Notes: generated by a model not told the origin, from the letters alone. A stretch of DNA of 64,000 nucleotides from Geobacillus thermocatenulatus (GCF_002217655.1 NZ_NEWK01000002.1:559164-623163), one strand, 5' to 3'. Positions 37,342 to 46,569 are shown, counted from the stretch's first letter. A program made the numbers and translations.

Positions 37342-38193
37342 TCATTTTGTATACGTGTAAAACCCTTTCCCCGTCTTCCGTCCTAAATGCCCGGCTTCGA
37401 CGAGCTTGCGCAAAAGCTGCGGCGCCCGGAACCGGTCCCCGTATGCTTCCGTCATGTTTTCACTCACAAACAGAAGCGTATCAAGCCCGACCATGTCGGC
37501 GAGCTCAAAGGGACCCATCGGGTAATTGAGCCCAAGGCGCACCGCTTTATCGATGTCTTCCACAGAGGCTACTCCCTCTTCGTACATGCGGATGCACTCG
37601 ATCATATGAGCGGCGATCGCTCTTGTCGTCACAAACCCTTGCCGGTCTTTCACGACGACCGTTTCTTTGCCAAGCTCCACAGACAGCCGACGGATGGCGT
37701 CGACTGTGTCGTCAGAAGTCGTCTCACCTTTCACAATTTCGATCAACTTCATCACTGGCGCCGGATTGAACCAATGCATGCCGATGACGTTTTCCGGCCG
37801 CTTCGTCGCGGCGGCAAGCGCCGTGACGCTCAGCTCGGATGTGTTGGTCGCTAAAATGGCGTCCGGCTTCGCCAATTGATCAAGCTGCTGAAACACGTCT
37901 TTTTTCAGCGCCAAGTTTTCCGGCACGGCTTCGATGACAACATCCGCCCTGCGCACCGCTTCGGCCAAATCGACGGTCGAGCGGATGCGCCCAAGCGCCG
38001 CCGCTGCCTCCGACTCGGACAGCCCGCCGGTTTTGACAAAGCGGCGCAAGCTTTTTTCCGCCGAAGCGAGCCCATTTTGCAAGGCCGCTTCGGACACGTC
38101 ATATAAATACACCGTTTTTCCCGCCATCGCCGCCGTTTGCGCGATGCCGCTTCCCATCACCCCGGCGCCGATGACCGCAATCGTTTCGGCCAC
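37342..38193 (-). CDS. 3-hydroxybutyryl-CoA (3-hydroxyacyl-CoA) dehydrogenase
   Basis: A 283-residue NAD-dependent dehydrogenase that oxidises 3-hydroxyacyl-CoA to 3-ketoacyl-CoA. The Rossmann motif GAGVMGSGIAQ is at residues 8-18. The catalytic histidine is in HWFNPAPVMKLIEIV and the helical C-terminal domain ends with LGRKTGKGFY. It is a single-function protein, not fused to enoyl-CoA hydratase. It sits between the acyl-CoA ligase (14 bases upstream) and the thiolase (about 150 bases downstream). Confidence 0.94.
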   Translation of the reverse strand: MAETIAVIGAGVMGSGIAQTAAMAGKTVYLYDVSEAALQNGLASAEKSLRRFVKTGGLSESEAAAALGRIRSTVDLAEAVRRADVVIEAVPENLALKKDVFQQLDQLAKPDAILATNTSELSVTALAAATKRPENVIGMHWFNPAPVMKLIEIVKGETTSDDTVDAIRRLSVELGKETVVVKDRQGFVTTRAIAAHMIECIRMYEEGVASVEDIDKAVRLGLNYPMGPFELADMVGLDTLLFVSENMTEAYGDRFRAPQLLRKLVEAGHLGRKTGKGFYTYTK

Positions 38194-38207
38194 GGTGTCC
38201 GCCTCCT

Positions 38208-39827
38208 TTACTCCGTTGCCGCGTCGGCATAGCGCGCCGCCATCTCATCGCGCAACTTCCGCTTCAAAAACTTGCCGACGCTCGTTTTCGGAATTTCATC
38301 GAGAAACACAATGTCATCCGGCAGCCACCATTTCGTAAATTGCGGGCGCAAAAAGTCATACAGCTCTTCTTTTGTCACGCTTTTGCCTTCTTTCAGCACG
38401 ACGCAGGCAATCGGCCGCTCTTGCCATTTCGGATGCGGCACAGCGACGACCGCCGCTTCGAACACCGCCTCATGGGCCATGAGCGCGTTTTCCAAATCAA
38501 CCGATGAAATCCATTCGCCGCCGCTTTTAATGACATCCTTCGTCCGGTCGACAATTTTCACAAACCCTTCTTCGTCCACGGTGACGACATCGCCGGTATG
38601 GAGCCAGCCATCGCGAAATGCTTCGTTCGTTCTCTCATCGTTGTAATATTCGGCCGCAATCCACGGACCGCGCAAGCAAAGCTCGCCCATTTCCTGGCCG
38701 TCCCAGCGAACCGGGCCGTTTTGGCCGATCACTTTCATCTCAAGCCCTGGCGCAAGCAGCCCTTGCTTGGCGCGAATATCCAGTTTCTCCTCGTACGACA
38801 GCCCGTCTTGATAGCTTTTCGGGCGCGAGACGAGCACCAGCGGACTCGTTTCGGTCATGCCGTACGCGTGAATGAACGGAATGCCGTATTTTTCTTCAAA
38901 CGCGCGGATGATTCCTTTCGGCGCAGCTGAACCGCCGCAAATGACGCGCGTTAAGCTGCTGACATCGTAGTTCCCTTTCTCCAATTCTTGCAACAGCCCG
39001 AGCCAAATCGTTGGCACGCCAGCGGTGATCGTCACCCGTTCGGCGTCAATCAGCTCGGCAAGCACTTTCGGCGTAAACGCCGAACCCGGCATGACGATCG
39101 TCGAACCGAACCAAGTAGCGGCAAACGGGAGCCCCCACGCGTTGACATGGAACATCGGTACGACCGGCATGACGACATCGCGCTCGCACAGCCCTTGCGT
39201 ATCAGCCAGCCCTAACGCCATCGCGTGCAAGACGGTGCTGCGGTGCGTATACACAACCCCTTTTGGATTTCCCGTTGTCGCCGACGTATAACACATACCA
39301 GCCGGTTGGTATTCATCGAGGTCTTTCAAGAACGGAAACGCTGGGTCGCCCTCGGCAAGCAGTTTCTCGTAATGGTACACCGGCGAAAGCTTCGTTTCCG
39401 GCAGCTCGTCGGCATCGGTCATGACGATGAAAGCACGTACATTCGGGATCTCGTCCTTGATCACTTCAATTGCCGGCAGCAAATCATCATCGATCAGCAG
39501 CACACGGTCATCGGCATGGTTGATGATGTAAGCGATATGCTGCGGCGAAAGGCGGATGTTGATCGTATGGAGCACCGCCCCGATGCCGGGAATGGCAAAA
39601 TACGCTTCCAAATGGCGGTGATGATTCCAAGCGAACGTGCCAACGCGGTCGCCGACTTCCACCCCGATCCGCTTCAACACGCTTGACAGCCTGCGTGTCC
39701 GCTCGCCGATCTCCTTATATGTATGGCGGACGATGCCGCCTTTCATGCGGGAGATGACTTGTTTTTTCGGAAAAAACATTTCCGCCCGCTCGAGCATCAT
39801 CGAAATGTTCAACGGTGTTTTCATCAT
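38208..39827 (-). CDS. Long-chain fatty-acid-CoA ligase
   Basis: A 539-residue AMP-forming ligase of the ANL superfamily that activates fatty acids. It has the phosphate loop YTSATTGNPKGVVYTHRS (about residues 176-193), the YGMTETSP motif, GWLHTGDVVTVDEEGF and the catalytic C-terminal lysine in KTSVGKFLKRKLR. The two-part TSATTGNPKG loop is like that of medium/long-chain ligases of thermophiles. It starts three bases after the CaiB-family gene and is the second ligase of the operon. Confidence 0.93.
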   Translation of the reverse strand: MMKTPLNISMMLERAEMFFPKKQVISRMKGGIVRHTYKEIGERTRRLSSVLKRIGVEVGDRVGTFAWNHHRHLEAYFAIPGIGAVLHTINIRLSPQHIAYIINHADDRVLLIDDDLLPAIEVIKDEIPNVRAFIVMTDADELPETKLSPVYHYEKLLAEGDPAFPFLKDLDEYQPAGMCYTSATTGNPKGVVYTHRSTVLHAMALGLADTQGLCERDVVMPVVPMFHVNAWGLPFAATWFGSTIVMPGSAFTPKVLAELIDAERVTITAGVPTIWLGLLQELEKGNYDVSSLTRVICGGSAAPKGIIRAFEEKYGIPFIHAYGMTETSPLVLVSRPKSYQDGLSYEEKLDIRAKQGLLAPGLEMKVIGQNGPVRWDGQEMGELCLRGPWIAAEYYNDERTNEAFRDGWLHTGDVVTVDEEGFVKIVDRTKDVIKSGGEWISSVDLENALMAHEAVFEAAVVAVPHPKWQERPIACVVLKEGKSVTKEELYDFLRPQFTKWWLPDDIVFLDEIPKTSVGKFLKRKLRDEMAARYADAATE

Positions 39828-39830
39828 CGG

Positions 39831-40904
39831 TTATTCCTCCCCCTTCAACAAATAAGCATGTTCATTGACCTTAGGCGGCGCTTCGACGTCCCACCGGCCA
39901 TCCGGCCCATGCGCAGCCGTCCACACGCCATCCGGCTGCATCGCGACAAGGCGGCGAACTTGGCCGCCGGCAAACAGCCGCTTCGCTTCATCCGCTTCAA
40001 GCACCGGGGCGAGGCAAGCGTCCACCGTTTCCGCGAAGGCGCTCCATTCAGAAAGCGTTTTTTCGCGAAACAAAGCGACAAGTCCATCATACACCTCCTC
40101 TCCCGGCCGCGCCGGCGCCCATTGCGCCTCCGTCCATTCCGGATGGCCGACCGCCTCGCAAAACCGCCGCCAAAAGTGCGGCTCGAGCGCCGCTAAACTC
40201 ATATAACGGCCGTCTTTTGTCTCATACAGCTGGTAGCACACCACCTCCCCAGACAACTCGGAAAGACCGGTCTTCGGCCCACCGCCGTGTTCAATGGCAA
40301 AATGGCCAGCCATCATCGCTGTCAACCCATCGACAAGCGAAACATCAAGATGGGCGCCTTTGCCGGTTCGCTCGCGTGCAAAGAGGGCAGCCAAAATGCG
40401 CTCGGCCGCCGCCATGCCGCCGATAAAATCGGCAAGCGTCACTTTCGGATGAACCGGGCGGCCGCGTTCATCGGCCAGCTGCGCCAATAAGCCGGAGAGC
40501 GCCATATAGTTTAAATCATGGCTGCCAAGCAATGAGCGGCCGCTTTGTTGACCGAAGCCGCTGATCGAGCAATAGATGATTTGTTCGTTCATGCGGCACA
40601 TATCGTCATAACCGAGCCCAAGCCGCGCCATCACTCCCGGGCGGAAGCTTTCGATCACCACATCGGCGCGGGCGGCGAGCCGCCGGGCTTGCTCGCGTCC
40701 CGCCTCCGTCTTTAAATCAAGAGCGACGCTTTGTTTACCGACGTTATAGGCGGCAAACAACCGGCCCTCGGCGAACGGGCGCAGCCGGTCGCCGGATGGG
40801 GGCTCAATTTTGATGACTTCCGCTCCTAGTTGGGCGAGACGCCAGCTCGCAAACGGGCCGGGCAAGTAATGGGAAAAATCAACGACTACAATGCCATGAA
40901 GCAT
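39831..40904 (-). CDS. CaiB/BaiF-family CoA transferase, alpha-methylacyl-CoA racemase-like
   Basis: A 357-residue family III protein starting MLHGIVVVDFSHYLPGPFAS behind GAGAGGGAAAG. GSHDLNYMALSGLLAQL carries the His and Asp of alpha-methylacyl-CoA racemase (the usual GHDINY motif), and LADFIGGMAAAERILAALFARERTG carries the second Asp. Racemase activity would let branched fatty acids enter beta-oxidation in the right configuration. A true CoA transferase remains possible. An in-frame start far upstream overlaps the dehydrogenase and is rejected. Confidence 0.88.
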   Translation of the reverse strand: MLHGIVVVDFSHYLPGPFASWRLAQLGAEVIKIEPPSGDRLRPFAEGRLFAAYNVGKQSVALDLKTEAGREQARRLAARADVVIESFRPGVMARLGLGYDDMCRMNEQIIYCSISGFGQQSGRSLLGSHDLNYMALSGLLAQLADERGRPVHPKVTLADFIGGMAAAERILAALFARERTGKGAHLDVSLVDGLTAMMAGHFAIEHGGGPKTGLSELSGEVVCYQLYETKDGRYMSLAALEPHFWRRFCEAVGHPEWTEAQWAPARPGEEVYDGLVALFREKTLSEWSAFAETVDACLAPVLEADEAKRLFAGGQVRRLVAMQPDGVWTAAHGPDGRWDVEAPPKVNEHAYLLKGEE

Positions 40905-40918
40905 ATCTTTCCCTCTCT

Positions 40919-42064
40919 CTACAAATCTAGCTGCCGGGCGATGATTGTTTTCATCATCTCGTTCGTCCCAGCGTAAATGGCGCTTACGGGAATGTCGCGA
41001 TAGCGCCGGGCGATCTCGTACTCCTCCATATAGCCGTAGCCGCCGTGCAGCTGCATCGCCTCGGCGGCGACGCGTTTCGCCATCTCGGTGATCCACCATT
41101 TCGCCATCGACACTTCCGTGACGATCTGTTTTCCCGCCATATGCTCCTCGATGACACGATCGACAAACGTGCGCCCGAGGGCGATGTCGGTCGCCATTTC
41201 GGCAAGGCGGAACTGAACGGTTTGAAACTCGCTCACCCGCCTGCCGAATGCGGACCGCTGTTTCACGTATTGTTTGGTCAAGGAGAACATCACTTCCGCC
41301 GCCGTTTGGGCGGCGATGGCGACAACGAGCCGCTCCTGCTGGAGCTTTTCCATCAAGTAGTAAAATCCTCTTCCTTCTTCGCCGAGCAAGTTATGCGCCG
41401 GCACTTTCGCATCGTGGAAAAACAGTTCGGCGGTATCTTGGGCGTGCAGCCCGACTTTCTCGAGCTTCCGACCGCGCGTAAACCCCGGCGTATCCCGCTC
41501 CACGACGAGCAGGCTGATGCCGCGGTGCGGCGGTTTCGCGTGCGGGTCGGTTTTGCAGGCGACGACGATCAAGTCGGCATGAATGCCGTTCGTGATAAAC
41601 GTTTTTTGTCCGTTGACGATGTAGTAGTCACCGTCTTTTACTGCCGTTGTCGAAATGTTGGCCAAATCCGAACCCGCCCCCGGCTCGGTCATGGCGATCG
41701 CCGTGATGAGCTCGCCGGTGACGCATTTTGGCAGCCATTTTTGTTTTTGCTCCTCCGTTCCGTACGATGCAATATACGGCGTGACGATGTCGTTGTGCAA
41801 GCCGATGCCGACGAGGCTCGCTCCCACTTTTTCCAGTTCTTCATTGATGACGACCGAATAGGCAAAATCGGCGTTTAGACCCCCATACTTCTCATCGACC
41901 CACGGGCAAAGAAAGCCGTTCTCGCCCATCTTCGCCCAAAACGAACGCGGAATGATACCGCGCTTCTCCCAATCGTTATAATGCGGGTACGCTTCTTTTT
42001 CCAAAAACTTGCGAAACGCCGCGCGGAACATATGGTGCTCCTCACGCAAATAGCGAGCCGTCAC
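40919..42064 (-). CDS. Acyl-CoA dehydrogenase, long-chain type
   Basis: A 381-residue FAD enzyme that makes the 2,3 double bond in acyl-CoA. It has the FAD/substrate segment IAMTEPGAGSDLANI, the QRSAFGRRVSEFQ motif and the C-terminal LHGGYGYMEEYEIARRYRD. The usual catalytic glutamate of YEGT is alanine here (YAGTNEM). A glutamate in the LQQERLV helix lies where long-chain and isovaleryl dehydrogenases have theirs, so a long- or branched-chain substrate is likely. Confidence 0.92.
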   Translation of the reverse strand: MTARYLREEHHMFRAAFRKFLEKEAYPHYNDWEKRGIIPRSFWAKMGENGFLCPWVDEKYGGLNADFAYSVVINEELEKVGASLVGIGLHNDIVTPYIASYGTEEQKQKWLPKCVTGELITAIAMTEPGAGSDLANISTTAVKDGDYYIVNGQKTFITNGIHADLIVVACKTDPHAKPPHRGISLLVVERDTPGFTRGRKLEKVGLHAQDTAELFFHDAKVPAHNLLGEEGRGFYYLMEKLQQERLVVAIAAQTAAEVMFSLTKQYVKQRSAFGRRVSEFQTVQFRLAEMATDIALGRTFVDRVIEEHMAGKQIVTEVSMAKWWITEMAKRVAAEAMQLHGGYGYMEEYEIARRYRDIPVSAIYAGTNEMMKTIIARQLDL

Positions 42065-42089
42065 CCGTTCATCCCTCTCTTCTGTTCGG

Positions 42090-43658
42090 TCACTTTTTCT
42101 CTGTTCCGCCCGCCGCCTGTTTTTTCAGCTGTTCGCGCAGCAAAAACTTTTGGATTTTCCCGCTCGCGTTGCGGGGCAGGGCATCAATGAAATAGTAGGC
42201 GCGCGGACGTTTGTATGGAGCGAGGCGGTCGCTCGTTTTGCAAAACTGCTCGAGCTCATCGGCGGTCAGGAGGTCATCTTTTTTGACGACGAAGGCGACG
42301 ACTTTTTCGCCCCACAGCTCATCCGGCTCGCCGAGCACAGCGACATCAAGCACTTTCGGATGCTCGTACAACACGTCCTCGACTTCGCGCGGATAGACGT
42401 TTTCCCCGCCGCTGATCACCATGTCATCGACTCGGTCGGCGACATACAAGTAGCCGTCTTCATCAAGGTAGCCGAGATCGCCCGAATGATACCAGCCTTT
42501 GTACAACGCTTTTTCCGTCGCTTCCTCGCGCTTGTAGTAGCCGGCCATCATGCACGGCCCGCGCATCACAATTTCACCGACTTCATATGGCGGCAGCACA
42601 TCATCTGGGTCGGACGGCCCGTCTTCACGCGCGCGGACGACGCGGATCTCATGGTTCAGGCAGGCGCGTCCAGCGGAACCGGCTTTTTTCAGCTGCTCGT
42701 CTTCCAGCAAAAACGTCACCGCCGGCCCCATCTCGGTCATGCCGTACGCTTGAATCAGCTCGATGCCGAGCCGCTCTTGGCACTGCCTGACAAGCGCTGG
42801 CGCCATCGGGGCGGCGCCGTATAGGCCGAGGCGAAGCGAAGATAAATCGTAACCGCTTACATTCTCCTGCAACATCATGTTCCACATCGTTGGGGCTCCG
42901 AATAGGATCGTAATCCGCTCCCGTTCGATCGTTTCCAAAACGTGCTTGGCGTCAAAATGGTGCAAAATGACGCTCGCCGCTCCGGCATGCACGCGCGGCA
43001 GCAAGCAGCAATGCAGCTCGGCGCAATGGAACAGCGGCGCTGCCGCCAGCCCGCGATCCGTCTCGCGGATGCGCATGACGCCATGGCAAATGACGCTTTG
43101 CTCGATCATGTCGCGGTGACGGTGCATCACTCCTTTTGGACGTCCCGTTGTGCCGCTTGTATACATAATGGCGTACAGATCAGTCTCTTCCACATGCACG
43201 CGCGGCGCTTCCTCTCCAGCCCGCGTGGCCTGCTCGTGAGCGTTTTTGGCAAACGGCGGCGGATCGCGGTCGATCGACCAAAATGACACGTGCGGGAAAC
43301 GGCTGTGAATCGCGGCAAGTTCCGGTTCCACCGCCCGTTCAAACAACACGATTTTCGGCTCGGCATCCGTCAAAATATAGGCGATTTCTTCCGCCCTCAG
43401 CCGAAAGTTGATCGGATTGAACACGGCACCGATTTTGGCGCAAGCAAACAGAGCGGTTGCCAATTCAAACGTGTTGTACAGAACGGTCGAAACGCGATCT
43501 CCCTTGCGCACGCCAGCTTCCTGAAACGCATTTGCCCACCGGTTCACTTCCCTCTCCCATTCAGCATACGTATAGCGGCGTCCAGTCGTCACCTCGACGA
43601 CCGCCTCCCGGTTTGGAAATTTTCGCGCTGTCTGGGAAAACATCTCCCCAATCGTCAC
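42090..43658 (-). CDS. AMP-forming acyl-CoA synthetase
   Basis: A 522-residue ANL-superfamily ligase, first gene of the fatty-acid operon. It shows MYTSGTTGRPKGVMHRHRD as the phosphate loop, AYGMTEMGPAV, GWYHSGDLGYLDEDGYLYV and the C-terminal lysine in RNASGKIQKFLLREQ. GTG at 43658 is chosen because AAAGGGGGAAAGG precedes it by nine bases. A TTG at 43712 would add 18 residues but has no ribosome binding site. It differs clearly from the second ligase at 38208, suggesting different acyl substrates. Confidence 0.9.
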   Translation of the reverse strand: MTIGEMFSQTARKFPNREAVVEVTTGRRYTYAEWEREVNRWANAFQEAGVRKGDRVSTVLYNTFELATALFACAKIGAVFNPINFRLRAEEIAYILTDAEPKIVLFERAVEPELAAIHSRFPHVSFWSIDRDPPPFAKNAHEQATRAGEEAPRVHVEETDLYAIMYTSGTTGRPKGVMHRHRDMIEQSVICHGVMRIRETDRGLAAAPLFHCAELHCCLLPRVHAGAASVILHHFDAKHVLETIERERITILFGAPTMWNMMLQENVSGYDLSSLRLGLYGAAPMAPALVRQCQERLGIELIQAYGMTEMGPAVTFLLEDEQLKKAGSAGRACLNHEIRVVRAREDGPSDPDDVLPPYEVGEIVMRGPCMMAGYYKREEATEKALYKGWYHSGDLGYLDEDGYLYVADRVDDMVISGGENVYPREVEDVLYEHPKVLDVAVLGEPDELWGEKVVAFVVKKDDLLTADELEQFCKTSDRLAPYKRPRAYYFIDALPRNASGKIQKFLLREQLKKQAAGGTEKK

Positions 43659-43880
43659 ATACAAGCGCCTTTCCCCCTTTTCTCCGAATGGACGCAGGGC
43701 GTGCAGATTCAATAGACAGATAATTCAGATAAATAGGTGTATGATGCCCTCGCTGTTTATGTATTCGCTCTTTTTGATCGCATTCCTCTTTTTTGCGGCA
43801 CAAAAAAGATAAGGAAGACCTCTTTCTTTCGACAAGAAAAAGAAAGAGGCGCCTCCTTTGCTTTTTTATCATCTCGCGCC

Positions 43881-43929
43881 GAGAAGACCCCCACTTCTAC
43901 GCGTGAGCGTAGGTGGGAGAGCGTTCAAG
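43881..43929 (+). mobile_element. Possible relic right end of an IS200/IS605-type element
   Basis: A compact hairpin, CCCAC-TT-CTACGC-GTGA-GCGTAG-GTGGG (43890-43917), is flanked by GAGAAGACC before and AGAGCGTTCAAGC after it. IS200/IS605 elements carry such a subterminal palindrome at the right end, which in tnpB-bearing elements is also the scaffold of the guide RNA, and they lack inverted repeats. No tnpA or tnpB reading frame is present. It abuts the spoVK stop codon. The family assignment rests on resemblance and is inference. Confidence 0.4.
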
Positions 43930-44857
43930 CATGAATCACGAAATCGCGGTCACGAATCGTCATCAGCTCTTTTTTGTCGTAGCGCCCTTCATGAAGAAGG
44001 CGGACCGCCTGCTTGCGGATCGCTTTTTCGATTAAGTTGCGCACATAGCGGCCGTTGCTGAACTTGAGGCGGCCGGTCGCTTCCAGCGTCCCTTCGAGAT
44101 GAATGTACAGTTTCCGCTCCGCTTCCGGCGTCATTTCATACTCGCGTTCGCGCAGCATTTGCTTGGCGATTTGCACAAGCTCCTCGACGGTATAATCGGG
44201 AAACTCGATCGTGAGAGGAAAGCGCGACGGCAAGCCGGGATTTAGCGACAAAAAGTAGTCCATTTCTTTCGGATAGCCGGCCAAAATCACAACCAAGTCG
44301 TCGCAATAGTCTTCCATCCCTTTGACAAGCGTGTCAATCGCTTCTTTGCCGAAATCTTTTTCGCCCCCGCGGGCGAGCGAATACGCTTCATCGATGAACA
44401 AAATGCCGCCGCGCGCTTTTTTGATCAAATCGCGCGTTTTGCTCGCCGTATGCCCGATGTACTCTCCGACCAAATCGGCCCGCTCCGCCTCGATGAAATG
44501 CCCTTTGGACAGCACGTTCATCTCAAAAAACAGCTTGCCGAGCAAGCGCGCCACCGTCGTTTTGCCGGTGCCGGGATTGCCTTTGAAAATCATATGGAGC
44601 GCCTGGCGGTTGGCCTTTAAGCCGTTCTCCTTGCGCAGCCGGTTGATGTACAGCCAGGCGTAAATTTCCTTGATGATTTTTTTGACATGATCAAGGCCGA
44701 TCAGTTGATCAAGCTCCTTTTGAATATGGCGGAGCGCCTGATGCTCTTCTCCATCGAGCCAGTCGTTTCGCTCTTCTTTTACTAAATGGTTGACCGTTTT
44801 GGAGTTCAACACGATGTTGATTTGCCCTTTCGCCTTGTTCATCGTCAATTCTGACAA
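43925..44857 (-). CDS. spoVK: Stage V sporulation protein K (AAA+ ATPase)
   Basis: A 310-residue CbbX-like AAA+ ATPase needed for spore maturation in B. subtilis. Walker A is GNPGTGKTTVARLLGKLF, Walker B GGILFIDEAYSLAR, sensor-1 VVILAGYPKEMD and the arginine finger NPGLPSRFP. A small N-terminal region of about 60 residues precedes the ATPase domain. B. subtilis has spoVK beside ynbA (hflX)-ynbB; here the fatty-acid operon separates them. Its last codons touch the IS605-like hairpin. Confidence 0.93.
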   Translation of the reverse strand: MSELTMNKAKGQINIVLNSKTVNHLVKEERNDWLDGEEHQALRHIQKELDQLIGLDHVKKIIKEIYAWLYINRLRKENGLKANRQALHMIFKGNPGTGKTTVARLLGKLFFEMNVLSKGHFIEAERADLVGEYIGHTASKTRDLIKKARGGILFIDEAYSLARGGEKDFGKEAIDTLVKGMEDYCDDLVVILAGYPKEMDYFLSLNPGLPSRFPLTIEFPDYTVEELVQIAKQMLREREYEMTPEAERKLYIHLEGTLEATGRLKFSNGRYVRNLIEKAIRKQAVRLLHEGRYDKKELMTIRDRDFVIHA

Positions 44858-44912
44858 GGGGCGTCACCTCGCTTCCCGTTTTCTGCCATCCGCACCGGTT
44901 CCGACTTGGCTT

Positions 44913-45170
44913 TTGACGCCTTGCCTTTTCGTTACCTAGTATACGTACGCCACCGCCGATCCGTGACAATCGCCCAAACAGAGAGCAGGTCGGCTATAGC
45001 GGAAAAAGTTTGTATATGTTTATTCACAAAAGCAGCGGTTTACGCATCTGAATTCAACTCGTCCCTCACTTCCCTTCGGGTGGCGCAGGAGCTTGTCGAT
45101 CAAATAGCGGGCGCGGAAGGAAAACGGGAAATGGCAAAAGGCGCCCTCCGCGAAGGAAGGCGCCTTTTTT
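44913..45170 (+). ncRNA. Candidate small RNA next to hfq
   Basis: TTGACG (44913-44918), 18 bases, TAGTAT (44937-44942) would start transcription near 44949. The hairpin AAAAGGCGCC/GGCGCCTTTT with an inner TCC/GGA stem, then TTTTTT, would end it near 45170. The transcript of about 220 bases has no credible ORF. The terminator is also needed for leftward hfq, so the rightward RNA rests on the promoter alone and is uncertain. Confidence 0.25.
45136..45170. terminator. Terminator behind hfq, active in both directions
   Basis: AAAAGGCGCC (45136-45145) and GGCGCCTTTT (45159-45168) with inner TCC/GGA; six T residues on the right, and TTTTGCC in the leftward reading. Confidence 0.85.
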
Positions 45171-45193
45171 CGGCGGCATATGTACCGTCGGTC

Positions 45194-45421
45194 TTACTGT
45201 TCGGTTTCAAAATGGATGTTCCGCTCCGGCGCAAACGTCGAAATGGCGTGCTTGTAAATGAGCTGTTGTTTTCCTTGCACTTCCAAAAGCACGGTGAAGT
45301 TGTCGAACCCTTTAATGTACCCGCGCAGTTGGAAGCCGTTCAATAAGAAGACGGTCACTTGAATGCCCTCTTTGCGCAGCTGGTTTAAAAACTGGTCTTG
45401 AATATTGATCGTATTTTTCAT
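45194..45421 (-). CDS. hfq: RNA chaperone Hfq
   Basis: A 75-residue Sm-like protein. The Sm1 motif ([25 protein letters not shown]) and Sm2 motif ([10 protein letters not shown]) are complete, and [17 protein letters not shown] forms the N-terminal helix. It forms a hexamer that binds small RNAs. ATG at 45421 follows AGAGGAGGACG. It is 34 bases after miaA and probably shares its transcript, as in most bacteria. Confidence 0.97.
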   Translation of the reverse strand: MKNTINIQDQFLNQLRKEGIQVTVFLLNGFQLRGYIKGFDNFTVLLEVQGKQQLIYKHAISTFAPERNIHFETEQ

Positions 45422-45455
45422 CAAACGTCCTCCTCTTTTCTCTCTAAGGATATAA

Positions 45456-46400
45456 TTATATATTCGCTTCAAGTTGAAGCTTTCCTGCTACATAGCGAGA
45501 AATTTCCTGCACCTTGGCGGCGAACTGCTCGGCGTCGGTCATGTCAAACCATTTCACCGGCATTTGGTTGCGAAACCAAGTGAGCTGCCGTTTCGCATAG
45601 CGGCGCGAATGTTGTTTCAGCTGCTCGATCGCTTCATCAAAGGAAACGCGGCCGTCAAAATAGTCGTACAGCTCCTTGTAGCCGATGGCTTGCACCGCCT
45701 GGCAGTCGCGCAGGCCGCGGTCATAAAGCGCCCTTGCCTCCTCGATCAACCCTGCGGCGATCATCTCATCGACCCGCTCGTTGATGCGGCGGTAAAGTAC
45801 CTTCCGCTCCGCCGTCAAGCCAACGATGGCCGCCTCATACAAAAGCCGCTTTTCTGTTTGCTGCCACTCGCTGAACGGCTTTCCGGTGCAATGGTACACC
45901 TCTAAGGCGCGGATGACGCGACGAATGTTGTGCGGATGAATGCGAGCTGCACTGGTTGGGTCAACGGCCTCAAGCCGGCGGTGAAGCGCTTCGGCTCCTT
46001 GCTCGGCCGCCAGCTGTTTGAGCGCCCGGCGGTACGCTTCATCGGAAGGGGCGGCGGAAAATTGGTAATCGTAAAGAGCTGCCTGAATGTACAGCCCGGT
46101 GCCGCCGACGATGATCGGCAGCCGGCCGCGCGCCGAAATCTCGGTGATGAGCGTACGGCAAAGCCGCTGAAATTCGACGACGGAAAACGGTTCGCACGGC
46201 TCTTTGATGTCCAGTAAATGATGCGGGATTCCTTCCATCTCATCGGGCTTCACTTTCGCCGTGCCAATGTCCATCCCTTTATAAATTTGCATCGAATCGC
46301 CGCTGATGACCTCTCCACCCAGCTTTTTCGCCAACTCGATGCCGAGCTTCGTTTTGCCGACGGCCGTCGGCCCGACGATGACGGCGACTTTTTCAGCCAT
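45456..46400 (-). CDS. miaA: tRNA dimethylallyltransferase MiaA
   Basis: A 314-residue enzyme that adds the dimethylallyl group to A37 of tRNAs reading UNN codons, before MiaB modifies it further. The P-loop [10 protein letters not shown] is at residues 10-19, with [17 protein letters not shown] and [13 protein letters not shown] following. The miaB gene, which acts next in the pathway, is also in this window at 57377. hfq follows in the same direction. Confidence 0.96.
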   Translation of the reverse strand: MAEKVAVIVGPTAVGKTKLGIELAKKLGGEVISGDSMQIYKGMDIGTAKVKPDEMEGIPHHLLDIKEPCEPFSVVEFQRLCRTLITEISARGRLPIIVGGTGLYIQAALYDYQFSAAPSDEAYRRALKQLAAEQGAEALHRRLEAVDPTSAARIHPHNIRRVIRALEVYHCTGKPFSEWQQTEKRLLYEAAIVGLTAERKVLYRRINERVDEMIAAGLIEEARALYDRGLRDCQAVQAIGYKELYDYFDGRVSFDEAIEQLKQHSRRYAKRQLTWFRNQMPVKWFDMTDAEQFAAKVQEISRYVAGKLQLEANI

Positions 46401-46569
46401 AGCGCGTCACTGCTTTCCATTGTTGAACTTGTGTCAACCAACATTATACATAAAAACCGTCATCCATGAAAACAATTAATTTCTTTCATACGTTTTCGCC
46501 ATCCGCAAATCGTTTTATACGTGGCAACACGAAAAATCGCCTTTCTTCCCTTTCGCCATAACCATATGG

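Larger units (their letters stand above)
44858..45193. other. Intergenic region between spoVK and hfq
   Basis: 336 bases without a convincing gene. It holds a rightward sigma-A-like promoter (44913-44942) and a strong terminator (45136-45170), between which about 190 bases would be transcribed. The only long open frame runs without stop through the terminator and into antisense hfq sequence, so it is not a gene. Confidence 0.5.

Noticed and set aside
45050-45135. Possible second Spo0E-like peptide (SLTSLRVAQELVDQI)
   Set aside because: The key aspartate of xELD is valine, no start codon with ribosome binding site exists, and the frame runs through the terminator into antisense hfq.
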